Origin: Shimia sp965227725
GTDB taxonomy: Bacteria > Pseudomonadota > Alphaproteobacteria > Rhodobacterales > Rhodobacteraceae
Reading direction: 5' to 3'
NCBI RefSeq assembly: GCF_965227725.1
Contig: NZ_CBDDGH010000001.1
Location: forward strand, 992,001 to 1,056,000
DNA length: 64,000 nt
The notes under the pieces were generated by a model. The model made no database searches and was not told the origin of the DNA. It saw only the letters and a program-made list of their open reading frames with translations. Positions 1 through 7,979 of the stretch are shown here, one piece after another. The position numbers and the translations under genes are program-made. Numbering within the stretch: the stretch's first letter is position 1; every line of letters begins with the position of its first letter.

Positions 1-2
1 AC

Positions 3-317
3 TGGGAACGCGTTGACGAACTGCGTGAAGAGATCGGCGCAGAGGACTTTGATGAAGTTGTGGACCTCTTTCTCGACGAAGTTGAGGAAGTCATCGGCCG
101 TCTTCAGGACGGTCCGGATCTGGCCAACCTTGAGGCTGACCTGCACTTCCTGAAAGGTGGCGCGCTGAACCTTGGTTTTCGGGCGTTTTCGCAACTTTGC
201 CAAGCTGGCGAGGCCGCTGCAGCGGCTGGGAAAGCCGAATCCGTCGATCTTGAGGCGATTCTCACGGCCTTCTCCGAAAGCAAAAACGTCTTTGCTCAGA
301 CACTGGCTGCGGCCTGA
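3..317 (+). CDS. Hpt-domain phosphotransfer protein, 3' part
   Basis: The reading frame is open to the left edge of the window, so the true start lies upstream; a GTG at 60 is only an internal possibility. About 104 residues are visible. The motif LHFLKGGALNLGF matches the Hpt signature HxLKGxxxxLG, whose histidine accepts a phosphoryl group from a receiver domain. Before it comes an amphipathic helix with the acidic DLFLDEVEEV stretch typical of Hpt bundles; after it an Ala-rich helix. The protein would act in the cytoplasm as a relay between a hybrid histidine kinase and a response regulator. A terminator follows about 50 bases downstream, so this is the last gene of its transcript. A hybrid kinase without its own Hpt lies at 28044-30482, but no direct link can be shown. 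Confidence 0.85.
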   Translation, partial: WERVDELREEIGAEDFDEVVDLFLDEVEEVIGRLQDGPDLANLEADLHFLKGGALNLGFRAFSQLCQAGEAAAAAGKAESVDLEAILTAFSESKNVFAQTLAAA

Positions 318-369
318 TCGCATCCTGAACCTGCGCCTCTGGCGCAAAAACTCAGACGTCCCTCCTCCA

Positions 370-406
370 AAAAGCGCTGCGCCCACTGATGTGGTGCAGC
401 GCTTTT
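370..406 (+). terminator. rho-independent terminator after the Hpt gene
   Basis: AAAAGCGCTGC (370-380) pairs perfectly with GCAGCGCTTTT (396-406) around a 15-base loop, and further T-rich sequence follows. Because both arms carry A/T ends, it could also stop minus-strand transcription coming from ilvA. Confidence 0.8.
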
Positions 407-480
407 GCCTTTGTCCTGCTCACAGGTTTGTGACGCCTCTATCGGCATAGACCTGCCGACAGCCCGGCCAAAGCCGAGGG

Positions 481-1719
481 TCAGAGCACGTATTGGGCCA
501 GAGTTTCATCGTTGGTGATGTCGGTGAAGGTCATCCCAGCGGCCTTGATTCGCTCAAACAGCGCGTCGAAATTCTCAGACCTTGTGGTTTCAATACCAAT
601 CAGAACCGAGCCGAAGTTGCGCGCGGATTTCTTCAGATATTCAAAGCGCGCGATGTCATCTTCCGGCCCGAGGGTTTCCAGAAAGTCGCGCAACGCGCCG
701 GGGCGCTGCGGCATGCGCAGAATGAAATACTTCTTAACACCGGAGAACCGCTGCGCCCGCTCTTTCACTTCGGGCAGACGCTCAAAATCAAAATTGCCGC
801 CGGATGTCACACAGACCACGGTTTTGCCGCGGATTTGGTCGGCCACATCGGTCAGCGCATCCACCGCCAGCGCGCCAGCGGGTTCCAGCACAATGCCTTC
901 CACATTGAGCATCTCGATCATCGTGGCGCAGATCCGGTCTTCGGGCGCGGCCAGCACATCCTCATGGGAGAGGCTCGCCAGCCGGGCGAAAGTCTTGTCG
1001 CCAATCCGGGCCACCGCCGCCCCGTCGACAAAGCCGTCAAGATTGGCCAGCGTCACCGGGTGTCCGGCATCCAGAGCCGCGGCCAAGCTCATGCCGCCTT
1101 CAGGCTCCACCAGCGTGTAGCGGGTCTGATCGCCAAAATAGCTGTAAACGCCCGACGACAGGCCGCCGCCACCCACCGGCAGAATGATGTGATCGGGCAC
1201 GCGGCCCAATTGGGATTCAATTTCGGCGGCAACCGTGGCCTGCCCCTCAATCACGTCTTCATCATCAAAGGGTGAGAGGAAGGCGGCCCCTGCCTCGGTG
1301 CAATAGGCCTGAGCCGCGGCCAGCGTGTCATCAAAATAATCCCCGACAAGGCGGATCTCGACATTGTCGCCGCCAAACACCTGCGTCTTGAAGATCTTTT
1401 GCTGCGGTGTGGTGACCGGCATGAAGATCACGCCCTGCACGTCAAAATGCTTGCACATGAAGGCCAGGCCTTGGGCGTGGTTGCCCGCGCTGGCGCAGAC
1501 AAAAATCCGCTGATCGGGCGTGTTCACACGCCGCTTGCGCATGGCGTTGAACGCGCCGCGCAGCTTGTAGGAGCGCACGGGCGTGAGGTCTTCGCGCTTG
1601 AGCCAGATATCGGCGTCAAAGCGGGCAGAGAGGTGGGCATTCAGCTGCAGAGGCGTGGCGGGGAAAACGCTGCGCATGGCGGCTTCGGCAGTGCGGGCAC
1701 AGGTACGAAAATCGCTCAT
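481..1719 (-). CDS. ilvA: Threonine ammonia-lyase (threonine dehydratase)
   Basis: PLP-dependent enzyme that deaminates L-threonine to 2-oxobutanoate, the first step toward isoleucine. The 412-residue product has the PLP lysine in SYKLRGAFNAM (K52), the substrate loop SAGNHAQG (about 78-85) and the glycine-rich phosphate loop PVGGGGLSSG (181-190). A C-terminal ACT-like regulatory domain runs from about 330 (FILRMPQRPGALRDFL). The single regulatory domain and the length match the short biosynthetic form common in alphaproteobacteria rather than the 514-residue E. coli enzyme with two regulatory domains. The ATG at 1719 is at the family's usual N-terminus. The next gene upstream on the same strand starts 788 bases away and ends 38 bases before this start, so co-transcription is possible. 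The downstream terminator at 370-406 may work in both directions. Confidence 0.95.
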   Translation of the reverse strand: MSDFRTCARTAEAAMRSVFPATPLQLNAHLSARFDADIWLKREDLTPVRSYKLRGAFNAMRKRRVNTPDQRIFVCASAGNHAQGLAFMCKHFDVQGVIFMPVTTPQQKIFKTQVFGGDNVEIRLVGDYFDDTLAAAQAYCTEAGAAFLSPFDDEDVIEGQATVAAEIESQLGRVPDHIILPVGGGGLSSGVYSYFGDQTRYTLVEPEGGMSLAAALDAGHPVTLANLDGFVDGAAVARIGDKTFARLASLSHEDVLAAPEDRICATMIEMLNVEGIVLEPAGALAVDALTDVADQIRGKTVVCVTSGGNFDFERLPEVKERAQRFSGVKKYFILRMPQRPGALRDFLETLGPEDDIARFEYLKKSARNFGSVLIGIETTRSENFDALFERIKAAGMTFTDITNDETLAQYVL

Positions 1720-1757
1720 GCGCCTTCAGTGACTTAAGCCGCCCCGTTTGGCAAGGG

Positions 1758-2507
1758 TCAGTCGATGCTGCGGCCTTCGATGTAGTGCCCATAAAGCGTT
1801 GTCAGGATGCTGACATTGAGCAGGGACAGGAAGACGGTTGTGGCTATGGAAAACGGGACACCCAGTATTGGCGTGATCGCACTCAGAGTAAACACGGCCG
1901 ACTGGGCCGCCACCTGACAGCCAACCAAGACCAGAAGCAGCAGAAGGAGCGATCCCCAGGAGCCCGCGGTGGCGGCAAACGCTTCGCCAAGTGTCGCCGG
2001 TTTGCCAATGGCGGCTGCGGGGAGTGTTGTGGAGAGGCGCATGAAGGCCAGCACGGCAAAAATATAGGCGGCAATGCCAAGCACAATCCCAAGGATGGGC
2101 GCCGTCCGCAGCAGCATCGTCACAATAAATACCGCCGGAGCGCCGACCACCAAACCCACCAGAGACAGCTTCAGGATTTGCCCCCAATAGGCCAGGATCT
2201 GACCACCGTTGAAGGTGGGTATCCAACCCTGTGGCATCTCCTCAAGGATCACAAAGCGGTGCCACGCCACAACGCACCAGGTTGCCAGCGTCGCAGAGAC
2301 AACAAACATGCCCAGAAAACCCAGGATGGCAGCGGCTTCAGGGAAGTCTTCAGAGGTGGATTGGGGCAGAATGGCAAACATCAGCCCGACAATCAGGCCA
2401 AGGGCAACAATGCCAAGCAGCGCCGGCACCAGAAAGATGCGCAGCGCCTCGCGCCAGTTGCGAATGACCATGCCAAAAGCATGTTTGAACAGTTTCCAAC
2501 CCTGCAT
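1758..2507 (-). CDS. Uncharacterised multi-pass membrane protein
   Basis: I do not recognise the family with confidence. The 249-residue product has about six hydrophobic segments: roughly 23-48, 62-88, 112-135, 137-158, 185-208 and 212-238. It starts with a short amphipathic stretch (MQGWKLFKHAFGMVIRNWREALR) that resembles the N-terminus of DUF4013-like or YciC-like inner-membrane proteins. No catalytic motif is visible. It lies just upstream of ilvA on the same strand with a 38-base gap; whether this reflects a shared role is unknown. The ATG at 2507 fits because the first membrane segment follows at the usual distance. Confidence 0.75.
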   Translation of the reverse strand: MQGWKLFKHAFGMVIRNWREALRIFLVPALLGIVALGLIVGLMFAILPQSTSEDFPEAAAILGFLGMFVVSATLATWCVVAWHRFVILEEMPQGWIPTFNGGQILAYWGQILKLSLVGLVVGAPAVFIVTMLLRTAPILGIVLGIAAYIFAVLAFMRLSTTLPAAAIGKPATLGEAFAATAGSWGSLLLLLLVLVGCQVAAQSAVFTLSAITPILGVPFSIATTVFLSLLNVSILTTLYGHYIEGRSID

Positions 2508-2585
2508 CTCATCACCTCTAAGTAGCTGCGCAGACGCTATGGTCGCGTTAGAGGTATCTCAAGTCAGAAGCGGGGCTGTCGGCGC

Positions 2586-2627
2586 AAAGCCGCCCGCGTG
2601 ATGTATAACATCCACACGCGGGGCTTT
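2586..2627 (-). terminator. Long hairpin, probable terminator
   Basis: AAAGCC-G-CCCGCGTG on the left pairs with CACGCGGG-GCTTT on the right. There is a small bulge, and an inner ATG/CAT pairing around TATAA. It lies just after the stop of the gene at 2667-3293 and before the start of the gene at 2507, where a minus-strand transcript should end. The arms end in AAA and TTT, so either strand could use it. Confidence 0.7.
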
Positions 2628-2666
2628 GGGTGCATCGCGCAACTTTCAGTTTGCGGTACGTCAGGC

Positions 2667-3293
2667 TCAAGCCAGAAGCGCGTCGACCTGTGCGCTGCTG
2701 GGGATACCCATGGCGATCAAGGTCGGCTCATTGAGTCGCGCTGGGTTCACACCGGTGAGGGTGATGCCTTCTCCGCCGGGGAAAATCAGCACCGCATTGC
2801 CGTAACGGTCTGCGCGCACGGCCACATCCTGAACGCTGACCGGCTTGCCACGGGCATCGGTCAGCAAAGAGACATCCAGCTGGTCGCGATCGGCCCCTTC
2901 GATGCGGAAATCCGGCACCACGTCAAAGTCATACTCTCCGGCAAAGGCGAAGGTTTCGGAATCACACATCCATTGCACCAGCGTTTCGGTCAGCTCGGCC
3001 TGCGGCGGGTGAAGATGGCCAGCGGCGGCCTCCTGCTCCCAAGGTTCTTCAAAGCTGAGCACCCGGCCACGGGCCAAGGTCGGAAAGCCGGTGTGATCGT
3101 CGGGCACAAAATAGGTTGCGCCGTGATGTTCAAAAAACGCGCCATCCACCACGCCCAGCGCCGAGCGGTATTCCACGCTGCCCCGGCCAAGCGGCGGATT
3201 TTCCTCTGGAAATATCTGCACTTCCAAAGCCGCGTTTGCAGGTTTGCCAGCTGTCATTGTGTCAAACAGCCAATAGCCTTTTACATATGCCAT
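2667..3293 (-). CDS. Hypothetical protein, 208 aa, soluble
   Basis: Function not recognised. The protein has no signal peptide or membrane segment, is acidic, and looks like a beta-rich globular protein. Landmarks are MAYVKGYWLFDTMTAGKPAN at the N-terminus, a central EPWEQEAAAGHLHPP segment, and FRIEGADRDQLDVSLLTD followed by VQDVAVRADRYGNAVLIFPG. Composition and codon use match the neighbours, which argues for a real host gene rather than a shadow. The gene stands alone: upstream are the 118 bases before the hexosaminidase stop, downstream the hairpin at 2586-2627. It could be a lineage-restricted Rhodobacteraceae protein. Confidence 0.65.
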   Translation of the reverse strand: MAYVKGYWLFDTMTAGKPANAALEVQIFPEENPPLGRGSVEYRSALGVVDGAFFEHHGATYFVPDDHTGFPTLARGRVLSFEEPWEQEAAAGHLHPPQAELTETLVQWMCDSETFAFAGEYDFDVVPDFRIEGADRDQLDVSLLTDARGKPVSVQDVAVRADRYGNAVLIFPGGEGITLTGVNPARLNEPTLIAMGIPSSAQVDALLA

Positions 3294-3411
3294 CGGTCTT
3301 CCCCAAAATAATCCCAGGGACCAGTACGACGCATCAAGGTTAAGAAAGGTTAAATCGAGACCTGCTAAATCCTTAAATTTTTACAATCACTTGCGCAGAT
3401 TTATCCGCAGA

Positions 3412-5208
3412 TCACGGCTGATCCGCCTGCTGTGACCAGACCTGCGGGCCAAGGCCAGATTGATACACATGGGCCAACTGCGTGAGCGCTTCAGTCGTAA
3501 TATCGGCGGTTTGCCAGGCCTTGGCGCTGACGCCAAGCATGCGCGGCATGAGCATCGGCCAGATTTGCGCGTCTTCGGTGGTGAACTCTGACCAGAAGGT
3601 GCCCTGCACCCCTTTGATACGCGCCGCAAGTTCGGGCTCTGGCACAGGCTCCCAGGCGATGGTGTCCGCAAGCGATACATAGGCGGCCCAGTTGGCGCCC
3701 CAATCGTCCGGATCATCGGTGTGCGCCATATCGAGATAGACATGCTGCGCCGGGCTCATCACCACATCATAGCCTGCGCGGGCCGCAGCGAGGCCGGGCC
3801 CCTGCCCTGTCCAGCTGAACAGAAGCGCGCCGTTGCCAATGCCGCCGTTGTTGCCCTTTGCGGCCTCTTCCCACGCGCAGGGGCGGAATCCGTGCGCGGT
3901 GGTTTTGGCGGCGAGTCGCGCGATGGTCCAGCCTAGCAGATCATCGGTGGTCTCCAAGCCTTCCCGCGCCATCAGATCACGGGCCAGCGGGCTGCCCATC
4001 CAAGTGCCTTCCGGCAATTCATCACAGCCAAGATGCACATGACCAAAGGGGAAAAGCGCGCCCACTTCGGCCATGATCGTCTCCAGCACCTCCCATGTGC
4101 TCTCAAGCGCCGGGTTCATCACATTGCCTCTGTAGCCCTGCACACTGGTTTCCGTGCCGGTGTCATCAGGATCGCGCAGGTCGGGGAACACATGGGTGAG
4201 GGCGATGGCGTGGGCGGGCACCTCGATTTCCGGCATCACCTCGATATTGAGCGCTTTGGCATGGGCGATGATCGCGCGGGCGGTGTCTTTGGAGTAGCTG
4301 CCGCCGGAGGTCAGCGCGCCGGAGAACAGGCCGGGCAGCAGATGGCCCTCGCCACAAAAGGCGGTCTTCTGCCAGAGCTCGGGGAAACTGTCGATTTCCA
4401 GACGGAAAGCCTCATCATCGGCAAAATGCCAGTGAAAGCGGTTCATCTTGAGCAAGGCCATCAGGTCGAGCAGCTCACAGAGGGTTTCCGGCGCATAGTA
4501 ATGCCGCGCCGTGTCCAGATGTTGCCCACGCCAACCAAAACGCGGGGCGTCCTTGAGGGTGCCACAGGGCAGCGGCCCTTGCTGCAGGAGCGTCAGAAGG
4601 GTGATGCCCGCATAGAACACCCCGCCATAATCCGCAGCGCGGATGGTGATGCCCTGCTGCGTGATCTCGATTTCATAGGCATCTTCAGCAAAGTCTGCGA
4701 GCGCAATATCAGTTTCTATATCACCTTGAAAATGCCAGTCTTTGCGCTCTGCCAGAGCGGCAACCGCCTCCAGCGCGGGATGGGTGCATCGGATGCCGTC
4801 CAGTGACAGCGTGCCGCCGGACGGCACCCAGCTTTGCGGCTGCGGCACCAGCGGCAGGCCGGGAAATGGGCCGAGATCCGGCAGAGGTTGCGGGCGGCAC
4901 CCCGAAGGCGGCTTGGGCAAAGGGATCGCCTCGCCAGCCACCCGCAGAAAGGGGCCTAAAGGCAGCCAGGCCCGGTTTGCGGGATGGAAACCTTTGGCGT
5001 AGCGGATGGTCAGTTCATAAGGCGTATCGGCCGCCAGATCGGGCAGCTGGATTTCCGTGTAGCTGCCAAGCTCCTTGGTCACCGTGCCACCGGACACCAC
5101 CTCAAACGGGGCCATGCCTGAAAAACAAAACACCGGAGCCGCCAATGCGCGATCCGGTGTGAAGGTGCAGAGGATTTCCTTGCCAATGAGGCGACTTTCA
5201 TACTGCAT
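3412..5208 (-). CDS. Beta-N-acetylhexosaminidase, GH20, cytoplasmic
   Basis: Removes terminal GlcNAc or GalNAc from oligosaccharides by the substrate-assisted GH20 mechanism. The catalytic pair is in HVHLGCDELPEG: Asp396 orients the acetamido group and Glu397 is the acid/base (numbering from the start at 5208). Other GH20 marks are RFHWHFADDEAFRLEI (barrel entry), PEIEVPAHA and FSWTGQGPG. An N-terminal beta domain of about 130 residues precedes the barrel. There is no signal peptide, so the enzyme should act on imported oligosaccharides. I prefer the ATG at 5208, one base after the stop of the GntR gene, over the ATG at 5241 that would overlap that gene by 32 bases. The two genes form a unit divergent from the ABC importer operon. 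Confidence 0.93.
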   Translation of the reverse strand: MQYESRLIGKEILCTFTPDRALAAPVFCFSGMAPFEVVSGGTVTKELGSYTEIQLPDLAADTPYELTIRYAKGFHPANRAWLPLGPFLRVAGEAIPLPKPPSGCRPQPLPDLGPFPGLPLVPQPQSWVPSGGTLSLDGIRCTHPALEAVAALAERKDWHFQGDIETDIALADFAEDAYEIEITQQGITIRAADYGGVFYAGITLLTLLQQGPLPCGTLKDAPRFGWRGQHLDTARHYYAPETLCELLDLMALLKMNRFHWHFADDEAFRLEIDSFPELWQKTAFCGEGHLLPGLFSGALTSGGSYSKDTARAIIAHAKALNIEVMPEIEVPAHAIALTHVFPDLRDPDDTGTETSVQGYRGNVMNPALESTWEVLETIMAEVGALFPFGHVHLGCDELPEGTWMGSPLARDLMAREGLETTDDLLGWTIARLAAKTTAHGFRPCAWEEAAKGNNGGIGNGALLFSWTGQGPGLAAARAGYDVVMSPAQHVYLDMAHTDDPDDWGANWAAYVSLADTIAWEPVPEPELAARIKGVQGTFWSEFTTEDAQIWPMLMPRMLGVSAKAWQTADITTEALTQLAHVYQSGLGPQVWSQQADQP

Positions 5209-5209
5209 A

Positions 5210-5968
5210 TCAATCCAATCTGAGCTCTGAAACGAAGTCATAAATGTCTGAACGGTACAGTCCGCGCGTCAGCTCGATGGGGCGACCCGAGGCGAGGTAG
5301 CCGGTGCGCACGATCTGCAACACCGCGCAGCCCTCAGGCAGCTTCATCAGATCCGCATCAGACGGCGACAGATTGAGCGCGGTGACCCGCTGAATGGCGC
5401 GGGTTGGGGCGCTGCCGTCCTTGCGCAGAAGCGTATACAGCGAGGTGTCGATCTGCTCCGGGTCGCGCAGAATGTCACGCGGCAGAGAGGAATATTCGAG
5501 CGCGATGGGCGTGCCGCCGGCACTGCGCAAACGGTTGATGCGTGCGACTTTTTCATGCGCCGCCAGCCCCAGCGTGACCATTTCATCGGGGTTGGGCGAA
5601 AACAGCCCGCGCGACAGCACTTCGCTTGTGGCCTGCATCCCGCGGGCACGCATGGTTTCGGTGAATGACACCAGTGAGGACAGCGATTGCTCCAGACGAG
5701 GCGATGGGATGGCCACAAAGGAGCCTGCGCCGCGCCGCTGTTCAATCAGCCCCTCTTCAACCAGCAATGACACCGCCTTGCGCACGGTCACGCGGCTGAT
5801 GTCTGCGGTGTCCGCCAGATCACGCTCCGGCGGGAGCTGATCACCAGGTTGCAAGCCACCGCTGCGGATCTCTGCGGCGATGTGACGATAGAGCTGCTGA
5901 TACCGTGGCCCACGTCCGGCGCGGTGCCAGACACTGGGATCATAAAGAGATGTCTCGGTTTCCATCAC
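5210..5968 (-). CDS. GntR-family (HutC/UTRA) transcriptional repressor of the amino-sugar cluster
   Basis: The 252-residue product has an N-terminal winged helix-turn-helix (about 23-92; PGDQLPPERDLADTADISRVTVRKAVSL split by the recognition helix RVTVRKAVS). It is followed by a UTRA ligand-binding domain (about 105-245) ending in the family-typical RPIELTRGLYRSDIYDFVSEL. UTRA domains bind sugar phosphates or amino sugars, as in NagR/YvoA, which senses GlcN-6-P or GlcNAc-6-P. The gene precedes the hexosaminidase gene by one base and faces the importer operon across 214 bases holding two inverted copies of TTGGTATTGT, the likely operators. The inducer is inferred to be a phosphorylated amino sugar. 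An alternative is a regulator of the NagQ type described in proteobacteria. Confidence 0.92.
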   Translation of the reverse strand: MMETETSLYDPSVWHRAGRGPRYQQLYRHIAAEIRSGGLQPGDQLPPERDLADTADISRVTVRKAVSLLVEEGLIEQRRGAGSFVAIPSPRLEQSLSSLVSFTETMRARGMQATSEVLSRGLFSPNPDEMVTLGLAAHEKVARINRLRSAGGTPIALEYSSLPRDILRDPEQIDTSLYTLLRKDGSAPTRAIQRVTALNLSPSDADLMKLPEGCAVLQIVRTGYLASGRPIELTRGLYRSDIYDFVSELRLD

Positions 5969-5990
5969 GGGCCCTCATGTGGTTTCAAAA

Positions 5991-6000
5991 ACAATACCAA
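5991..6000 (-). promoter_or_regulatory. Candidate operator for the GntR regulator, copy 1
   Basis: The plus strand reads ACAATACCAA, the exact reverse complement of TTGGTATTGT found at 6082-6091. It lies 23 bases upstream of the GntR start, placed for autoregulation. Confidence 0.55.
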
Positions 6001-6081
6001 TTTGCAAAATATACGCAATGAGGCAGGCTGAACTCCTTACGAAATGCCTGTTTTTCATACGTTATTCAAGGTAATTCTTTT

Positions 6082-6091
6082 TTGGTATTGT
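6082..6091 (+). promoter_or_regulatory. Candidate operator for the GntR regulator, copy 2
   Basis: TTGGTATTGT, immediately followed by ATTGGTAG, so the element itself contains a repeated TTGGTA. It sits about 90 bases upstream of the first permease gene. With copy 1 it forms an inverted pair inside the divergent promoter region. Confidence 0.55.
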
Positions 6092-6182
6092 ATTGGTAGC
6101 ATTTTGGTTTGATTGGGTTAACATATTTGTCATGAATTGATTCGACTCCACTAAGAGCCGATGAAAACCATGGGGGATATGG

Positions 6183-7115
6183 ATGGCCGAACTCTCCGCT
6201 CAGGCGCCACAAGACAGCGCCAGCCTGCGCAGCCGCACTTTGCCAGAGGGGCTCTTTGGCTGGCTGCTGGTTGGGCCCGCGATGCTCTTCATCGCCGTGA
6301 TCGTGGCCTGGCCATTGGCGGAAACCATCCGTCTGTCTTTCATGGAGGCCGGACTTGGCGGCGAAAGCTATGTTGGCCTTGAGAACTATCAGGATCTCGC
6401 CGACAGCCGCCGCTTTCACCAGACCATTGTGCGGACGTTTTATTGGATGTTCCTGAGTGTCGGGCTAAAGCTCGTGCTGGGTCTGATCGGAGCGGTGCTG
6501 CTGAATGCTGCCATTCCAGGCCGCGCGCTCTTCCGGGTGCTGGTGATGCCGCCCTGGGTGATCCCGATCGCGATCGGCTGTATCGGCTGGATGTGGCTCT
6601 ATAACGGCTATTTCGGCGTGTTGTCTGGCACTTTGATGAAGCTCGGCATCACCGATGGGCCGTTTGAATTCCTCGCCTATAAAACCTCCGCTTTCTACTC
6701 GGCCATTGTGACCGACGTCTGGGTGGGCACGCCGATGGTGACGCTGTTCTTCCTTGCCGCGATGCAGGGCGTGAGCCGCGATCTTTATGAGGCCGCCTGG
6801 GTGGATGGCGCAGGACGCTGGTACCGCTTCCGCCGCATCACCATCCCGCAAATCCTGCCGGTGATTGTCTCCATGGCGCTGCTGTCCGCGATTTTCACCT
6901 TCAACAGCTTTGAGATCATCTGGATTTTGACCGAAGGCGGGCCACGCGGCGCGACCACCACGATGATCGTAGACACCTACAAGGTGGCGATTGGCAACTA
7001 CAAGTTTGGCGAAGGTGCCGCGCGCGCCGTCATCATCGTCCTCCTGCTCGGTATTTTCTCTCTCATCTACTTGTTCTTCCTGAACAAAGTGAACAAACGC
7101 TACGGGGTGAAGTGA
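6183..7115 (+). CDS. ABC sugar importer, permease subunit 1 (MalF/UgpA type)
   Basis: Inner-membrane subunit of an importer of the carbohydrate uptake-1 family. The 310-residue protein has six predicted membrane segments. Its EAA loop EAAWVDGAGRWYRFRRITIPQ (split here: EAAWVDGAG then RRITIPQ, about 203-223) docks with the ATPase. It opens the long plus-strand operon of the amino-sugar cluster; GGGGGAT lies just upstream of the ATG and acts as a ribosome-binding site. The next permease gene starts one base after its stop. From context the substrate is an N-acetylhexosamine or short oligosaccharide containing one, such as chitobiose; sequence alone does not fix this. Confidence 0.9.
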   Translation: MAELSAQAPQDSASLRSRTLPEGLFGWLLVGPAMLFIAVIVAWPLAETIRLSFMEAGLGGESYVGLENYQDLADSRRFHQTIVRTFYWMFLSVGLKLVLGLIGAVLLNAAIPGRALFRVLVMPPWVIPIAIGCIGWMWLYNGYFGVLSGTLMKLGITDGPFEFLAYKTSAFYSAIVTDVWVGTPMVTLFFLAAMQGVSRDLYEAAWVDGAGRWYRFRRITIPQILPVIVSMALLSAIFTFNSFEIIWILTEGGPRGATTTMIVDTYKVAIGNYKFGEGAARAVIIVLLLGIFSLIYLFFLNKVNKRYGVK

Positions 7116-7116
7116 C

Positions 7117-7959
7117 ATGATGGATCGCTACACAAAGTTGCAACTGGTCGGCATCTACGCCGCGCTTGCTGTCTTCCTCACCTTCATGCTGCTGCCGTTT
7201 TTTGAGATGTTCATGGCCAGCCTGCGCCCGCTGGAGCATCTGTTCCGCAGCCCCTATCAGTTCTGGTCCGATGATTTCAGCCTGCAAGCCTATAGCGACA
7301 TGTGGGTCACGGTGCCCCTGCTCGGCCGCTATATCTTCAACTCGATTTTCATCGCCAGCGCGGTGACGGCGATCACCATGGTCTTTGTGGTGCCTGCGGC
7401 CTATGCCTATGCGCGGCTGGAGTTTCCCTTCAAAAACATCAGCCTTGGCATCTTTCTCGGCGTGAACATGTTCACCGGCGCGGTGCTGCTCATTCCGCTT
7501 TACCGCGTGCTGCGCACCATGGGGCTGCTCAACACCTATTGGGCGATGATCATTCCCGGCGTCGCCTTCCTCATTCCGACCGGCATCTGGCTGCTGCGCT
7601 CCTATCTGGAGAAAATCCCGCGCGAGCTGGAGGAAGCCGCTTTTGTGGATGGCGCCAGCCGTCTTTACACCCTGCGCCGTGTGGTGCTGCCGCTGGCGGT
7701 GCCCGGGCTGATCGTGGTGGGCGTTGCGGTCTTTATCGGCGCCTATGCACAGCAATTTTTGTTCGCAATCACATTCAACCAGACCCGCGAGCTGCAGCCG
7801 CTGCCTGCCGGTCTTTATGAATTCATCGGATACCAAACGGTGACCTGGAATGAGATGATGGCCGCTGCCTTGGTGGGCGTTCTGCCCGTCATGGTCATCT
7901 TCCTGTTCCTGCAAAAGTATCTCGTCGCCGGCCTCACCGCTGGCGCCGTGAAAGAATAA
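7117..7959 (+). CDS. ABC sugar importer, permease subunit 2 (MalG/UgpE type)
   Basis: Second membrane subunit, 280 residues, six membrane segments. The EAA loop is EEAAFVDGASRLYTLRRVVL (about 169-188), the docking site for the ATP-binding subunit. It starts one base after the first permease gene, so translation is coupled. It pairs with that permease, the binding protein at 7980-9185 and the ATPase at 9279-10376. Confidence 0.92.
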   Translation: MMDRYTKLQLVGIYAALAVFLTFMLLPFFEMFMASLRPLEHLFRSPYQFWSDDFSLQAYSDMWVTVPLLGRYIFNSIFIASAVTAITMVFVVPAAYAYARLEFPFKNISLGIFLGVNMFTGAVLLIPLYRVLRTMGLLNTYWAMIIPGVAFLIPTGIWLLRSYLEKIPRELEEAAFVDGASRLYTLRRVVLPLAVPGLIVVGVAVFIGAYAQQFLFAITFNQTRELQPLPAGLYEFIGYQTVTWNEMMAAALVGVLPVMVIFLFLQKYLVAGLTAGAVKE

Positions 7960-7979
7960 TCAAACAAGGGAGACTATTT

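Noticed and set aside
493..1275. Long open frames on the plus strand opposite ilvA
   Set aside because: They lie wholly inside ilvA on the other strand, have no family-like sequence, and follow from the high GC content. The same holds for antisense frames over most GC-rich genes in the window.
3335..3360. TTAA repeats resembling a CtrA site
   Set aside because: The spacing between the two TTAA halves is six rather than the seven of the CtrA consensus, and the flanking gene is not a known cell-cycle target.
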